64,000 nucleotides of DNA from assembly GCF_001264245.1 (NCBI RefSeq), contig NZ_CP011339.1, positions 1,798,001-1,862,000 on the forward strand. Reading direction: 5' to 3'. Below, in pieces: positions 1 to 8,707 of the stretch. Below the pieces are notes generated by a model. It saw nothing but the letters and a program-made list of their open reading frames with translations, had not been told where the DNA came from and searched no databases. This stretch comes from Microcystis panniformis FACHB-1757. Lineage in GTDB: Bacteria > Cyanobacteriota > Cyanobacteriia > Cyanobacteriales > Microcystaceae. The first letter of the stretch is position 1; each line of letters begins with the position of its first letter. The translations under genes were made by a program, and so were the position numbers.

Positions 1-484
1 GAATTTTATCGAGAATTAAAGTAATTTCTCTCAGCCATTTAAAAGCCCGTTTTTGACTTAACTTATCATACTGGTTGAGCCACTGTTCTAAATCAATACC
101 CTCCACTTTTTCCATAACTAAACAGTGTAATATTTTCCCCTCCCTCGTGGAATATTGAAAATAGGCATCTGCTCGAGGAACACCGGTGACATTTTGACGA
201 CTCAACTCTAATAAAACGTCATATTCCCGTTTAAATAATTCAACTGCTTTCGGTTCATTATTCCATTTTTCTTGTAATACCTTGAGGATTTTTGCCGTAA
301 AACCTTCAAAAGCCTCATAAACAATGCCAAAACCAGTCGTATCACTCAATAACCGACTCACCCTATATTTACCATTTAACAACAATTGAGAGCCGCAACT
401 TTGACAGTAACGAGTATTCGAGTTATTATTACTCGGATGACCCGGTTGATAACAATTGGGATTAATGCAGTAACAGGGTTTCAT
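1..484 (-). CDS. Ser/Thr protein kinase with N-terminal zinc ribbon (partial)
   Basis: The gene starts at an ATG read from 484 and runs off the left edge, so 161 residues are visible. The first ~35 residues hold four spaced Cys (CYC, NC, CQSC), the double zinc-ribbon seen at the N terminus of many cyanobacterial Hanks-type kinases. After it comes a glycine-loop-like stretch (TGFGIVYEA), a candidate ATP-binding Lys (AKILKVL), and a hinge-like LVMEKVEGIDLEQWL. The catalytic HRD and DFG segments lie outside the window, so activity cannot be judged. It would phosphorylate proteins in the cytoplasm; the substrate is unknown. The kinase call rests on the N-lobe alone. Confidence 0.8.
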   Translation of the reverse strand, partial: MKPCYCINPNCYQPGHPSNNNSNTRYCQSCGSQLLLNGKYRVSRLLSDTTGFGIVYEAFEGFTAKILKVLQEKWNNEPKAVELFKREYDVLLELSRQNVTGVPRADAYFQYSTREGKILHCLVMEKVEGIDLEQWLNQYDKLSQKRAFKWLREITLILDKI

Positions 485-556
485 CTCGGCTATCAGTTAT
501 TTTATTGGGTGAATAATTGAAGGTTCCCTTTACCTGTCTTTGAAGGCATTTTATCA

Positions 557-708
557 TAAGTAGCTGGTTATAATTAAATTAAAAATGGATTTTAGGTTCG
601 ATCCCCCCTGCCCCCCTTGATAAGGGGGGTGCCGATCCCCCCTTAGTCCCCCCTTAATCCCCCCTTAATAAGGGGGGCATCTGATAATTTTTAACGCCTA
701 CCTACTTA
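557..708. repeat. MITE, TAAGTAG family (copy 1)
   Basis: About 150 bp of non-coding DNA with ends TAAGTAGCTGG and CCTACCTACTTA and C-rich/G-rich inner arms (CCCCCCTT...AAGGGGGG) that can fold into long hairpins. Related copies occur at 36045-36185, 40536-40702 and, combined with another repeat, at 34771-34943. It fills most of the 485-796 gap between the kinase and the TetR gene. The rest of that gap holds only a short tandem TCTCGGAG and, at ~770-800, a sequence like one end of the small element at 7107-7196. Confidence 0.75.
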
Positions 709-796
709 AGTAAGCTAAAACGGATTTTAACCGCCTATCCTTAGATTAGCTGTCTCGGAGTCTCGGAGTCTCGACTAGGAAATTAATTTTGCACGA

Positions 797-1423
797 CTAC
801 TTAACTAACACTCCATTCAGAAAAATTTCGGCAATACCTTCGGCCATTTCTTGTAAAGCTAAGGGGGAAGCATTGCTATCTAAAATAGTTTCACTGGAAA
901 AACCGGCAATTGCAAACATTCCTAGAAAAACCTGGGCCACAATTTTCGGATTCATGGGACGATAGATACCACGATCGATCGCTGTTTGAAAAAAAGCCTC
1001 GGCCACATCGGTCATTTTAGCAATTACCTCCGATTGAATCCGATCTTTTAATTCGGGGTGAAATTGTGCCTCTATAAAACAAACTCGCAATAAATCGCTA
1101 TTTTCTCGCATTCTCAACACCCTACGTCGCATCACCTGCGCTACCGCTTTATAACTGCCCATTTCGCTCAATTCCGTCAGCAAGTCGGTGAGAATATCCA
1201 CCCATCCCCTAGTGGCCACTTCGATTAAAATCGCCTTTTTGTTGGGAAAATAACGAAATAAAGTTCCTTCTGCCACATTTGCTTTTCCTGCTAGGTCTTT
1301 GGTCGTGGTTCCTTCATAACCCTTAGCGGCAAATAAACGTAAAGCGGCCTGTAGAATACGACTACGGGTATCTTCTTCCCCAGAATTGGTCTCAGTTAGG
1401 GAACGTTGAAAAAGACTTTGCAT
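797..1423 (-). CDS. TetR/AcrR family transcriptional regulator
   Basis: A 208-residue protein with a classic TetR N-terminal helix-turn-helix: RILQAALRLFAAKGYEGTT at about residues 22-40, then VAEGTLFRYFPNKKAIL. The C-terminal ligand-binding half is helical and diverged, so the inducer is not predictable. TetR proteins usually repress a neighbouring transporter or their own promoter; neither neighbour is an obvious target. The stop codon and the last bases lie in a sequence (AAGTAGTCGTGCAAAATTAATT on the coding strand, in parts) resembling one end of the small element at 7107-7196, so the natural C terminus may have been trimmed. DNA-binding family assignment is secure. Confidence 0.9.
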   Translation of the reverse strand: MQSLFQRSLTETNSGEEDTRSRILQAALRLFAAKGYEGTTTKDLAGKANVAEGTLFRYFPNKKAILIEVATRGWVDILTDLLTELSEMGSYKAVAQVMRRRVLRMRENSDLLRVCFIEAQFHPELKDRIQSEVIAKMTDVAEAFFQTAIDRGIYRPMNPKIVAQVFLGMFAIAGFSSETILDSNASPLALQEMAEGIAEIFLNGVLVK

Positions 1424-1464
1424 AATTATTGACAGCTAGAACGGGATAGAGCCATTGTCATCGA

Positions 1465-1628
1465 TCAAGTCAGGTGTTTACTCAAATGCTTCATAAAATT
1501 TTGAGTAATTGGAGTAACTTGGCCTTTAACAACGAGCGCACGAGCTTGACAATGGGCTAAGTTTCCAGCCAAGATAACCGAAAGATTTTCATTCTCCCAG
1601 ATAAAGCCTAGTTCTAGACCCAAATACT
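1465..1628 (-). pseudogene. C-terminal remnant of an unidentified protein
   Basis: Reading leftwards from ~1620 gives a protein-like stretch (LGFIWENENLSVILAGN, then AHCQARALVVKGQ, ending KHLSKHLT) with a stop at 1465-1467. An in-frame stop lies just upstream of it. I do not recognise the family. It looks like the tail of a decayed gene. The rest of 1424-1957 shows nothing else I can support. Confidence 0.35.
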
Positions 1629-1957
1629 AGGGCAAAACGTTGACACTTGCTCCCCTATCAATCAAACCTTACTCTGGACTGCTGAAAAACATCGTCAGTG
1701 CAAGGCTATAACCAGTATTTTCCACCATTTTTTACTGTCTCTAAACTATTATGGAAAACTACAGGCCGCATCCCACTCAGGCATGAGTATAATTACTCAT
1801 TGACAAAGTTGTGAGAAAATAGAAAGAAATACAAGGAAAAAAGCCATGCTGGGGATACCCCTGCAAGAAAAAGCCCAACTAGAGAAATATCTCCTGGAAA
1901 CCGCCAAAATTCTCTGAAAATATACCGAACCAGAAAAGCTCAACGACTTCGAGAATA

Positions 1958-3466
1958 ATGAAAAACTTTCTAGACTCAACCAACCGAGGGGAAAAAAATA
2001 ATTTCCTCATCCCCCTTGCCTATATCCTAGGAATAGCCCTCCCCTTTGTTTTAGTCTATTTTCTCCCCATTTACCACGTTACCGATACTTTTCTCTTTAG
2101 TAGATGGGGGGATTGTCTCGCGGCAGGTACAGTATATATGGATTGTCCTCCCAAAGTCCCCAACTATCCTAGTATAGGCATACTGGCAAGCGGCGGAGTA
2201 ATTGCGGCGATAAAATCCCTATTGGGAATTAGCGAAAAAACCGAGGCTATCTACTACTTCCGTTTTTACCTAGCGTTTGTTGACGCTCTCAATTTTCTCC
2301 TTCTTACCTACCTAGCAAGAATCTTAAAATTCAAACGCCCCGTAATCATCGGTTTCAGCATTACCCTAGTGCTATTTCTCTGGGCGGCAGGTTCTCTCTG
2401 GGGACAGATTGACAACGTAGGCTTATTATTTTGCCTCCTGGCGACCATTGCTTTCTTCCAATCTTGGAGTGAGAAAAACACCCTCCTCAAAAATATCCTC
2501 TGGTTTCTCCTCGGGATGTTTAGTTTAGTCCTATTCATTCTCACTAAACAACTCTTTATTTTTTCCCTACCCTTTTTTGCCCTAGTTATCCTGACCACAG
2601 GTTACAAATTCCAGCAAAGATACCAGACTAAAGGCTTAATCTGGCTGGGAGCAACTCTACTTTTAAGCCTCGGATTTTTCCTCTACCTAGATAGCTTATT
2701 TGCAGTTCCCCTCAGACTGATTCAGTCTAGTTTCCTCTTTGTCTTAAAATCTGGTAGTGGTCACGGTGACAAAATCTCAGGAAATGGCTTTAATATCTGG
2801 ATATTTCTCGGTTTAGAACCCCGCGCTTCCTCCCGAGTACCTTTTATGGATTTGCAACTAGGTAGCTGGAAAAAAGGTATCAGTCCTTACCAAGCAGGGC
2901 TTTTACTCTATGCTGGTTTCATGGGTTTTCTTATCTGTACAGGTTTAATCAAGATTTGGCAAATTCTCGCCACCAAAACCGAGGCGATTATCCCTAAATA
3001 CAATCCTACCTATTTAATGGCACTTCTCTGCCTTTTCCATGGACTAAGTTACCTAGGTTTTAATATTCTTCTCAGTGGCACTCATCAGCGCTATCTCTAT
3101 ATAGGTTATCCTTTTATCCTGATCAGTATTATCTGGCTCTACTATCAGGATTTCCTAGTATCCAGACGCGCCCTACTCGCCTCTTTATTTGCTGCTTTTG
3201 CCTACGGTTGTTTTCTTTATTCCCAAGTCTCTAATGCTTATGTGGTACAAGCACAACAGTATTTAGGTTTTCAACAACCGCCGAATGTTCCCTTATTACC
3301 CAAGTTCTTCTTTATCTTTGAAAGACATCAGTTTCTAGGTGCTGTTCATCTGTTCTTGCTAGTCTTCCTAGTAGATATTTGGCAACAGCTAAGTAAAAGA
3401 CAGATTGTTCGTCCTAGTTCAGATAATATAGTCATTCCAAATAAGTATGATGCAAGGGAAAAATAG
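1958..3466 (+). CDS. Multi-pass membrane protein, GT-C glycosyltransferase-like
   Basis: 502 residues, strongly hydrophobic, with roughly ten or more predicted membrane spans and only short loops. The first loop carries DTFLFSRWGDCL about 40 residues in. Its position after the first span resembles the acidic catalytic loop of GT-C enzymes of the Alg6/Alg8 type (dolichyl-phosphate-glucose glucosyltransferases), which glycosylate lipid-linked acceptors at the membrane. That placement is inference from topology and this loop; no signature confirms donor or acceptor. The charged C-terminal tail (KQIVRPSSDN) is probably cytoplasmic. It stands alone, with element debris on both sides, so context gives no pathway. 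Confidence 0.6.
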   Translation: MKNFLDSTNRGEKNNFLIPLAYILGIALPFVLVYFLPIYHVTDTFLFSRWGDCLAAGTVYMDCPPKVPNYPSIGILASGGVIAAIKSLLGISEKTEAIYYFRFYLAFVDALNFLLLTYLARILKFKRPVIIGFSITLVLFLWAAGSLWGQIDNVGLLFCLLATIAFFQSWSEKNTLLKNILWFLLGMFSLVLFILTKQLFIFSLPFFALVILTTGYKFQQRYQTKGLIWLGATLLLSLGFFLYLDSLFAVPLRLIQSSFLFVLKSGSGHGDKISGNGFNIWIFLGLEPRASSRVPFMDLQLGSWKKGISPYQAGLLLYAGFMGFLICTGLIKIWQILATKTEAIIPKYNPTYLMALLCLFHGLSYLGFNILLSGTHQRYLYIGYPFILISIIWLYYQDFLVSRRALLASLFAAFAYGCFLYSQVSNAYVVQAQQYLGFQQPPNVPLLPKFFFIFERHQFLGAVHLFLLVFLVDIWQQLSKRQIVRPSSDNIVIPNKYDAREK

Positions 3467-3503
3467 GGTAAAATAAGGAGAAACGAGCAACCCATACAGA
3501 AAA

Positions 3504-3536
3504 ATGTCTTATAGCCTAGACTGGAGAAAAAAAGTA
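3504..3536 (+). pseudogene. First 11 codons of an IS630-type transposase
   Basis: The frame reads MSYSLDWRKKV, very like the N terminus of cyanobacterial IS630-family transposases (MSYSLDLRKKV). It breaks off at an IS1-like end at 3537. A Shine-Dalgarno-like AAGGAG lies upstream. It is only a fragment. Confidence 0.5.
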
Positions 3537-3603
3537 GGTAGTGATCCGATAGTAGTGGCGTAGCTCTCTTGCTTATCTAGCCTGAGTTGTGTAGAATATT
3601 TAG
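3537..3603. mobile_element. IS1-family terminus relic
   Basis: About 65 bp match, in reverse complement, the right terminus of the IS1-like element that ends at 27575 (GGTAGTGATYCGRTAGTAGTGG, then CTTGCTTATCT, then GTGTAGAATATTTA). No transposase follows: the sequence passes into a DUF4351-gene fragment at a shared AGAATATTTA. Confidence 0.7.
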
Positions 3604-3887
3604 AAGAACTCTTAGCGTCTCTGGGAACGATTAAAAAGAGCAAGAAAGTCAAGAGTGAAGTCCAAGAAATCGATGTTTGGTTTGAACCAGCCAGTTCAGC
3701 ATCAAGGACGGAATTACCCTTGGGTTTACTTGCTAAAATGGCGGCGACTTGCTGCTTATTTGAACCCTTCCGTAACCCACCCTCCGAGGTAGAGATTCGC
3801 AGTTGCATCTCAAAGTTATATGCGGTTCATGGCGAAGTCTTAAGGAAGGCAAAACGGACCAGGGTAATCGCGCGTCGTTTTGTATAG
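3594..3887 (+). pseudogene. Truncated copy of the DUF4351 nuclease-like gene
   Basis: The frame reads EYLEELLASLGTIKK onward and is almost identical to residues ~12-100 of the two full genes at 49112-50059 and 50176-51159. It lacks the first ~11 codons (replaced by the IS1 relic) and everything after KAKRT, where it runs into unrelated sequence and stops at 3885-3887. A dead third copy, on the opposite strand and ~46 kb from the tandem pair. Confidence 0.85.
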
Positions 3888-3908
3888 ATGGTAACAGACA
3901 AAAATCCC

Positions 3909-5153
3909 GGCTCTTCTGGTTTTCGTGTGTTAATTTTTGTTATGAATTAAAGCAAGCAAACAGCTTAAGTCGAAGATGTTCAAAATTGGTAAATCCATAA
4001 CTCATTCTTTTAATAAGCTTTATTTTGGTATTCATTCCCTCAATTAATCCGTTGGTTGTCTGATTTTCAAAGTAATTACAAATACCTGGCAAATGCTTCT
4101 GGATCATCCTGGCACTACTTTCATATAATATCCCGCCTATTCTTATCCATTTTTCCAATTTTCTCTCAGCACCTCTGAACGTTCTACTACTTTGATAAAT
4201 TTGTCTAATTTCTTCTTTCATTTCCCAGGCTATTCCTAAGCATGGATGTTCTTTCAGAATAACTTCTAGTTGTTGTTTTTGCTCGTCCTTTAAGTCCTCT
4301 TTATTCTTCCATAATAAATGAGGTAATCCTTTTTCATGCACCCCCATTAACTTTCTCAATTTATTAAGCTCGTCATTGATGATAGCCATTACATGAAAAC
4401 GGTCATAGATGATTTTAGCATTGGGAAATAATTCCTTGATCACTGCTGTAAATCCTGACCACATATCGACGCTCACTTCTTTCACTTTCTCCCGAACTGC
4501 GTCTGGCTGTGCTTTTAAGGCTTCCATTAATTCTTCTTGCTTATGTCCTTTAATCACATCTAGTAAAATTTTCTTGTCCATATCTACGACCGTTGTGATG
4601 AAATCTTTATGTCCTTTTAAGTTACTAAATTCATCTAAGCTTATTCGTTCTGGTGCTTCCCACTCTTCCTTTTCTAGTTCTTTAGCACAGTGATTAAATA
4701 TTAACTCAACTTCTGACCATCCTAACCCTTCTTCTCGACTTATTTCTTCGATGCTACAATTTTTTACTCTCTCATAAATCATCGATTCATAGCGAATTGT
4801 ATGATGCTGTCTTAATCTCATAAAACTCAGTCTTTCGCTGATATACTTTTGGCACTTTTGACAATGAAACTGACGGCGTGGTACTTCTAAATATACTGGA
4901 TTACCTAATATTGACAAGTCTCTGACTAGATTATACTCTGTCTGATTGATTCTGTCTAAGGTTTGATGGCAATTCGGACATTCAATTGTTTCATTTAAAA
5001 GAGCAAGCTTTAGGAAAATTGTCTGAGCAATTTTTTGATAATTGACCACTGTTACATTTGGTAAATCGAGGAGTTGATCAAAATTTATCCACATAACCCA
5101 CCTCCTGTTCTGTGTTACTATTATACCATGCTCACACAGAACCTAGAAGAGCC
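3909..5153 (-). mobile_element. ISL3-family insertion sequence, copy 1
   Basis: 1245 bp bounded by imperfect inverted repeats starting GGCTCTTCT; the inner repeat reaches the GTGTG motif. Two other copies of exactly this length occur at 14255-15499 and 21821-23065. The flanking octamers (AAAATCCC left, AAATTGGC right) differ, so the usual 8-bp target duplication of ISL3 elements is missing here. This implies deletion or recombination between copies after insertion. Confidence 0.9.
3940..5094 (-). CDS. ISL3 family transposase (copy 1)
   Basis: 384 residues, full length for the family. It cuts and joins the element ends. The N terminus has a zinc-finger-like pair CPNCHQTL and CQKCQKY. The DDE core shows as ISLDEFS (first Asp), VSVDMWSGF with IIYDRFHVM (second Asp region) and TTNGLIEGMNTKIK (Glu). 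The start is set by a strong AGGAGGTGG ribosome site five bases before ATG, with a TATAAT box just inside the terminal repeat. It is nearly identical to the copies at 14286 and 21852, which suggests recent movement. Looks functional. Confidence 0.93.
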   Translation of the reverse strand: MWINFDQLLDLPNVTVVNYQKIAQTIFLKLALLNETIECPNCHQTLDRINQTEYNLVRDLSILGNPVYLEVPRRQFHCQKCQKYISERLSFMRLRQHHTIRYESMIYERVKNCSIEEISREEGLGWSEVELIFNHCAKELEKEEWEAPERISLDEFSNLKGHKDFITTVVDMDKKILLDVIKGHKQEELMEALKAQPDAVREKVKEVSVDMWSGFTAVIKELFPNAKIIYDRFHVMAIINDELNKLRKLMGVHEKGLPHLLWKNKEDLKDEQKQQLEVILKEHPCLGIAWEMKEEIRQIYQSSRTFRGAERKLEKWIRIGGILYESSARMIQKHLPGICNYFENQTTNGLIEGMNTKIKLIKRMSYGFTNFEHLRLKLFACFNS

Positions 5154-5158
5154 AAATT

Positions 5159-5290
5159 GGCTCTTCTGGTTTCTGTGTGGAAACTAGGTCTATACTGATA
5201 GAATATCCGCAAAATAGTCCTAAAAGTCTTTCCCAGTAAACATTTCACGATTCCATAAGCAAAAATTATCACACAAAGTCGAGAAGAGCC
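5159..5290. mobile_element. MITE with ISL3-type ends
   Basis: 132 bp bounded by GGCTCTTCTGGTTTCTGTGTG and, inverted, GGCTCTTCTCGACTTTGTGTG, the same kind of ends as the neighbouring ISL3 element. No coding capacity. It starts five bases after the right end of ISL3 copy 1. No clear 8-bp duplication. It is probably mobilised in trans by the ISL3 transposase (inference). Confidence 0.7.
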
Positions 5291-5302
5291 GCTAATTTAG
5301 AT

Positions 5303-5531
5303 TTGGCTAACCCAGCTAAGGAAGAAATTAAAAAACATACTTGGTGGAATCAAGGTAAGGGGTGGAAAAATATCTTAAATAATCTACGATTATTTATTCA
5401 ACCTTTATGTTATTTCAATCTCTTAAAACCTTGGTTAGTCGTTGTTTTTAGTCCTCAAACAATTCGCTTGTTCTGTCGGTTATTTTCCCTGCTTAATAAA
5501 TTAATAAATTCTCTTTTAGAGAAGGTTTTTC
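5303..5531 (+). pseudogene. Transposase-like C-terminal fragment, interrupted
   Basis: The frame reads NPAKEEIKKHTWWNQGKGW, then PLCYFNLLKPWLVVV and LLEKVF. The 5' end of the gene is absent. At 5531 it is broken by the second ISL3-type element; removing that element and one copy of the 8-bp duplication rejoins the frame to PRNSYFSSA and a stop at 8707-8709. The HTWWNQGKGW motif is, as I recall, typical of the C terminus of a cyanobacterial IS transposase family, but I cannot name the family with confidence. Confidence 0.55.
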
Positions 5532-5712
5532 GGCTCTTCGGGAATTGTTATGCAAATAATTAACTTAAAATAAAATTCGATGAGAGTGCCTAGTCTCAAA
5601 AATAGCTGAAATCCATACAGGGAGACACTTAAGGCACAAATAGGTTAATACCAAAAGATAGACAATTGAGTTAAGATTTGATATAATAGCCAAAAACGAG
5701 ATTATTTTACTT

Positions 5713-6558
5713 ATGATACTTGACAAATTTTTGAACCTACAAGGAACCTGTATTCAAGGCTATCGACACCTAGAAAATATCGGTATAGTTTTCCAAATCG
5801 AATCGAAAAATCAAAAAGCAGTCTGTCCTCGTTGTGGGTTAGAGAGCGATAAACTACACCAAAATCATCGACATTTAGTCAAAGATTTACCGCTCTCAGG
5901 TCAACCAGTGTACCTACAAGTTAATCGTCGTCAATTTAAGTGCGGTAATTGTCAGAAACCCTTTAGCGAAGAGTTAGATTTTGTCGCCAAGAAACGAACC
6001 TATACGAAAAGACTAGCCGAGAATATACTCGAACAATTAAAATCAGGAGATATTTTAAATGTTAGTCGAAGAAATGACGTAACGGAAGAAGAGATTCAAA
6101 GAATGATAGAGGACATAGCTGAAGAAATTACAGAGACAGACCTATCGAAATTAAAAAGACTAGGAATTGACGAAATCGCTCTAGTCAAAGGACAAAAAAA
6201 TTACTGTGCAGTTTTAGTAAATTTAGATACGGGAAAACTAATAGCTATTCTAGAGAAGCGAACACAAGAAGAATTGAGGGAAACGCTTACAGGGTGGGGA
6301 AAAGAGGTGTTAGAGCAAATTGAAGAAGTCAGCATAGACCTTTGGTTGCCCTATAAAAATTTGGTGAAAGAATTGATGCCATCGGCCGAGGTAGTCGCCG
6401 ATAGATTCCATGTAATGAAACAAATTAATCAAGAGTTAGACGAACAGAGAAAAGCAGAAAAAAGAGCGGTAGAAGCGCAGAAAAATAAAAAACAGAAAGC
6501 GGAAAAAGAAGCGAAGCTAGAAGTTTTAAACAGGGTAAGCTCATCTAATTTGGTATAA
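5713..6558 (+). pseudogene. ISL3 transposase, 5' part (split by ISAs1 element)
   Basis: Intact up to about residue 273: zinc-finger-like CPRCGLES and KCGNCQKPF, first catalytic Asp in LGIDEIALVKGQ, second in VSIDLWLPY with VVADRFHVMKQ. After 6530 the reading frame enters the ISAs1 element and stops at 6558. The missing part, with the catalytic Glu, continues at 8240. This protein differs substantially from the 384-residue transposase of the three ISL3 copies and carries a Lys-rich insertion (AEKRAVEAQKNKKQKAEKE). Confidence 0.9.
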
Positions 6559-6664
6559 ATTGTACTTGACAAAGATTTCTGAATAGGGTAATCAAATCGC
6601 CATAGCACCGTCCCGCACTGCCAGTACCCAGACTTAGCCGCTGCTACCTCTGTATAATTTATAA

Positions 6665-6851
6665 GGCTCTTCGGTTTGTGTTATGCAATGGACTGGGGTT
6701 ATAGGGGATGGAACCCTTATGTAGAAAGGCATTTGGCGATTTTTGTCAATTGTTTTTGATCTAAAGCAAACTCATCAATTAAGTCTCTTGCCAGATAAGG
6801 ATTTAGTCAATTTATGCCCCCCTATCGAACCATACCAAGTAACGAAGAGCC
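6665..6851. mobile_element. MITE with ISL3-type ends inside the ISAs1 element
   Basis: 187 bp, left end GGCTCTTCGGTTTGTGTTATG, right end (inverted) GGCTCTTCGTTACTTGG, resembling the ends of the 5532-8672 element. A perfect 8-bp duplication ATTTATAA flanks it (6657-6664 and 6852-6859). No coding capacity; probably moved in trans. Confidence 0.85.
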
Positions 6852-6908
6852 ATTTATAATTAGCCTTAGTCTCACTGTTGTTGATGAAAATTAATGAGGA
6901 AATAGCTC

Positions 6909-7106
6909 ATGGGTAAAGGTTTTGCTCCCGTTCTCCCCACCGGAAATAAAGCTCAACTAAAACCTGAGCTTCCTTTAACATCAATAAATGAAATTCAAGC
7001 TAGTTTATTGACTTATCTTCAAGATATTCCTGACCCAAGAGTGTCCCGAACCCAAAAACATTTATTAACTGATATTTTAGTCATTGCTGTTTTAGCAGTT
7101 ATAAGT
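6909..7106 (+). pseudogene. ISAs1 transposase, N-terminal part
   Basis: Starts at ATG 6909 and reads MGKGFAPVLPT, then IQASLLTYLQDIPDPRV and LLTDILVIAVLAVIS, the conserved N-terminal region of ISAs1/H-repeat transposases. It is cut at codon 66 by the 90-bp insertion at 7107-7196, after which the coding frame resumes as AGAKGWEDMENYG. Confidence 0.88.
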
Positions 7107-7196
7107 ACCTAGGCAAAATTATTTACACATGACGATCATTGCCCCGTAAGGGTTTTAGCTCGATCGGGCAGGTAATTAATTTTGCATGACTACTTA
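7107..7196. mobile_element. Small MITE-like insertion in the ISAs1 transposase
   Basis: 90 bp between codons for IS and AGAKGW. The termini form an imperfect inverted repeat around GCAAAATTA-TTAC (left from 7102, right to 7196). A sequence like its right end recurs at ~772-800, at the 3' end of the TetR gene. The target duplication is unclear because the left terminus merges with host sequence. Confidence 0.6.
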
Positions 7197-8220
7197 GCAG
7201 GAGCCAAAGGTTGGGAAGACATGGAAAATTATGGACTCAGTAAGCAGTCTTGGTTATCTGAGTTTTTAGAATTACCTAATGGCATTCCTTCTGATGACAC
7301 TTTTCGGCGGGTTTTTGAACGGATTAACCCGGAAGTTTTGGCCAAAGTTTTGTCTCAATGGCTGCCCCATTTAATCGGTTCTCTTTCGGGGGAAATAGTT
7401 CCCATAGACGGGAAAAGTCTCAGAGGTTCTTACGACCGTAATCAAGGAATTAAAGCCTTGCATTTAGTGACGGCTTGGGCGGGGGAGCAGAAATTAGTTT
7501 TAGGACAAGTCAAGGTGGAAGATAAATCCAATGAGATTACTGCTATTCCCGCTTTACTAGAACTGTTAGACCTTCAAGGGGCAATTATCACCCTAGATGC
7601 TATGGGAACTCAAACGGCGATTATTAATCATATTCAAGCCAAAAAAGCTGACTACGTTGTCGCCCTTAAAGCTAATCATCCGACTCTTTATACTCAGGTC
7701 AAAAACTGGTTTGAGCAAGCTCAAGCACATCAATTTGATGGTATTCAATTTAGTTATGATTACCGTCTGGAAAAAGGTCATCATCGCCTCGAAAAACGTT
7801 GGTGTTGGGCTGTACCTTTAGAAGCTTTCGGCGGTCTTTATCAACAGGCTCAATGGCAAGGACTTCAAAGTATTATCATGGTTAAACGAGTTCGTCATCT
7901 TTGGAATAAAACCACTTGTGAAGTCCAATTTTATCTCAGTTCTCTCCCTGCTGATGCTCAAAAAATAGGTAATGCTATTCGTAAACATTGGGGCATTGAA
8001 AATCAGGCTCATTGGATTTTAGATGTTACTTTTAATGAGGATCAATGTCGGATTCGCTCTGGTCACAGCCCTCGTAATGGGAGCCTTCTTGAGACGAGTA
8101 GCACTTAACGCTCTTAACCAGGAATCCACTTACCGACGTAGTCTGGCACAAAAAAGTAAACGGGCGGCCATGGATAATAACTATATGATGGCTGTGCTGA
8201 AAGCCTTTTGTCAAGCCTAA
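7197..8220 (+). pseudogene. ISAs1 transposase, main part (frameshifted)
   Basis: Continues the gene broken at 7106. It carries the DDE core: IPIDGKSLRGS-like VPIDGKSLRGSYDR (first Asp), ITLDAMGTQ (second Asp) and the downstream HWGIENQAHWILDVTF (Glu region). A frameshift near 8078-8085 ends the main frame at 8108; the expected tail (MGAFLRRVALNALNQE to VLKAFCQA) continues in another frame to 8220. With the upstream insertion this makes the transposase non-functional. Confidence 0.9.
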
Positions 8221-8239
8221 TTGAGATGCTCTTACCCTG

Positions 8240-8646
8240 AAGTTTTAAAGCGAAGTAAATATAGCTTGTTAAAAAATGAAAAAGATTTAACGGAAACCCA
8301 AAAAATTAAACTAGAAGCTATCAAATAAAAATTCCCAAATTTGAAAAAGATGCAGGAATTAAAGGAAGAATTTAGAAAGATTTATGAAACCTCAGAGAAT
8401 CCGACAGAGGGAATGCTATCCATCTCGGAATGGTTGGCAAAATCCTCCAGTGTTTTTACCAAGAGTTGTCAAACAATCCGAAACTGGTTTGGAGAAATCA
8501 TTAGTTATTTCGAGCGAAGGACAACGAATGGGGTGGTCGAGGGAATCAACAATAAACTTAAACTAATAAAACGGAGAGCCTATGGCTTGAGAAACTTTCG
8601 TAATTTTTGGGTTAGAAGTATGTTATCTTGGCATCTTGTCTGTTGA
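8240..8646 (+). pseudogene. ISL3 transposase, 3' part
   Basis: Continuation of the gene cut at 6530: KRSKYSLLKNEKDLTETQ, an in-frame TAA at 8326-8328, then KMQELKEEFRKIYE and the catalytic Glu region RRTTNGVVEGINNKLK, ending at 8646. The internal stop shows decay in addition to the insertion. Confidence 0.88.
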
Positions 8647-8707
8647 TTTAGCATAAAGAGTAACGAAGAGCAGGTTTTTCCACGCAATTCCTATTTCTCT
8701 TCTGCCT

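Larger units (their letters stand above)
6531..8239 (+). mobile_element. ISAs1-family (IS4-like) element with two MITEs inside
   Basis: Ends CAGGGTAAGCTCATCT and, inverted, CAGGGTAAGAGCATCT. A perfect 10-bp duplication AAGTTTTAAA flanks it (6521-6530 and 8240-8249). It interrupts an ISL3 transposase gene and has itself received insertions at 6665-6851 and 7107-7196. 1709 bp in total. Confidence 0.9.
5532..8672 (+). mobile_element. Second ISL3-type element, carrying nested insertions
   Basis: Left end GGCTCTTCGGGAATTG, right end (inverted) starting GCTCTTCGTTAC with a mismatched outermost base. An 8-bp duplication GGTTTTTC flanks it exactly (5524-5531 and 8673-8680). Its transposase gene is split by an ISAs1-type element at 6531-8239. 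Without that insert and its 10-bp duplication it would be about 1.42 kb, normal for ISL3. Confidence 0.88.

Noticed and set aside
1797..1979. 60-codon minus-strand frame in front of the membrane-protein gene
   Set aside because: Overlaps the start of the well-supported 1958 gene, has no ribosome site and no family-like features.
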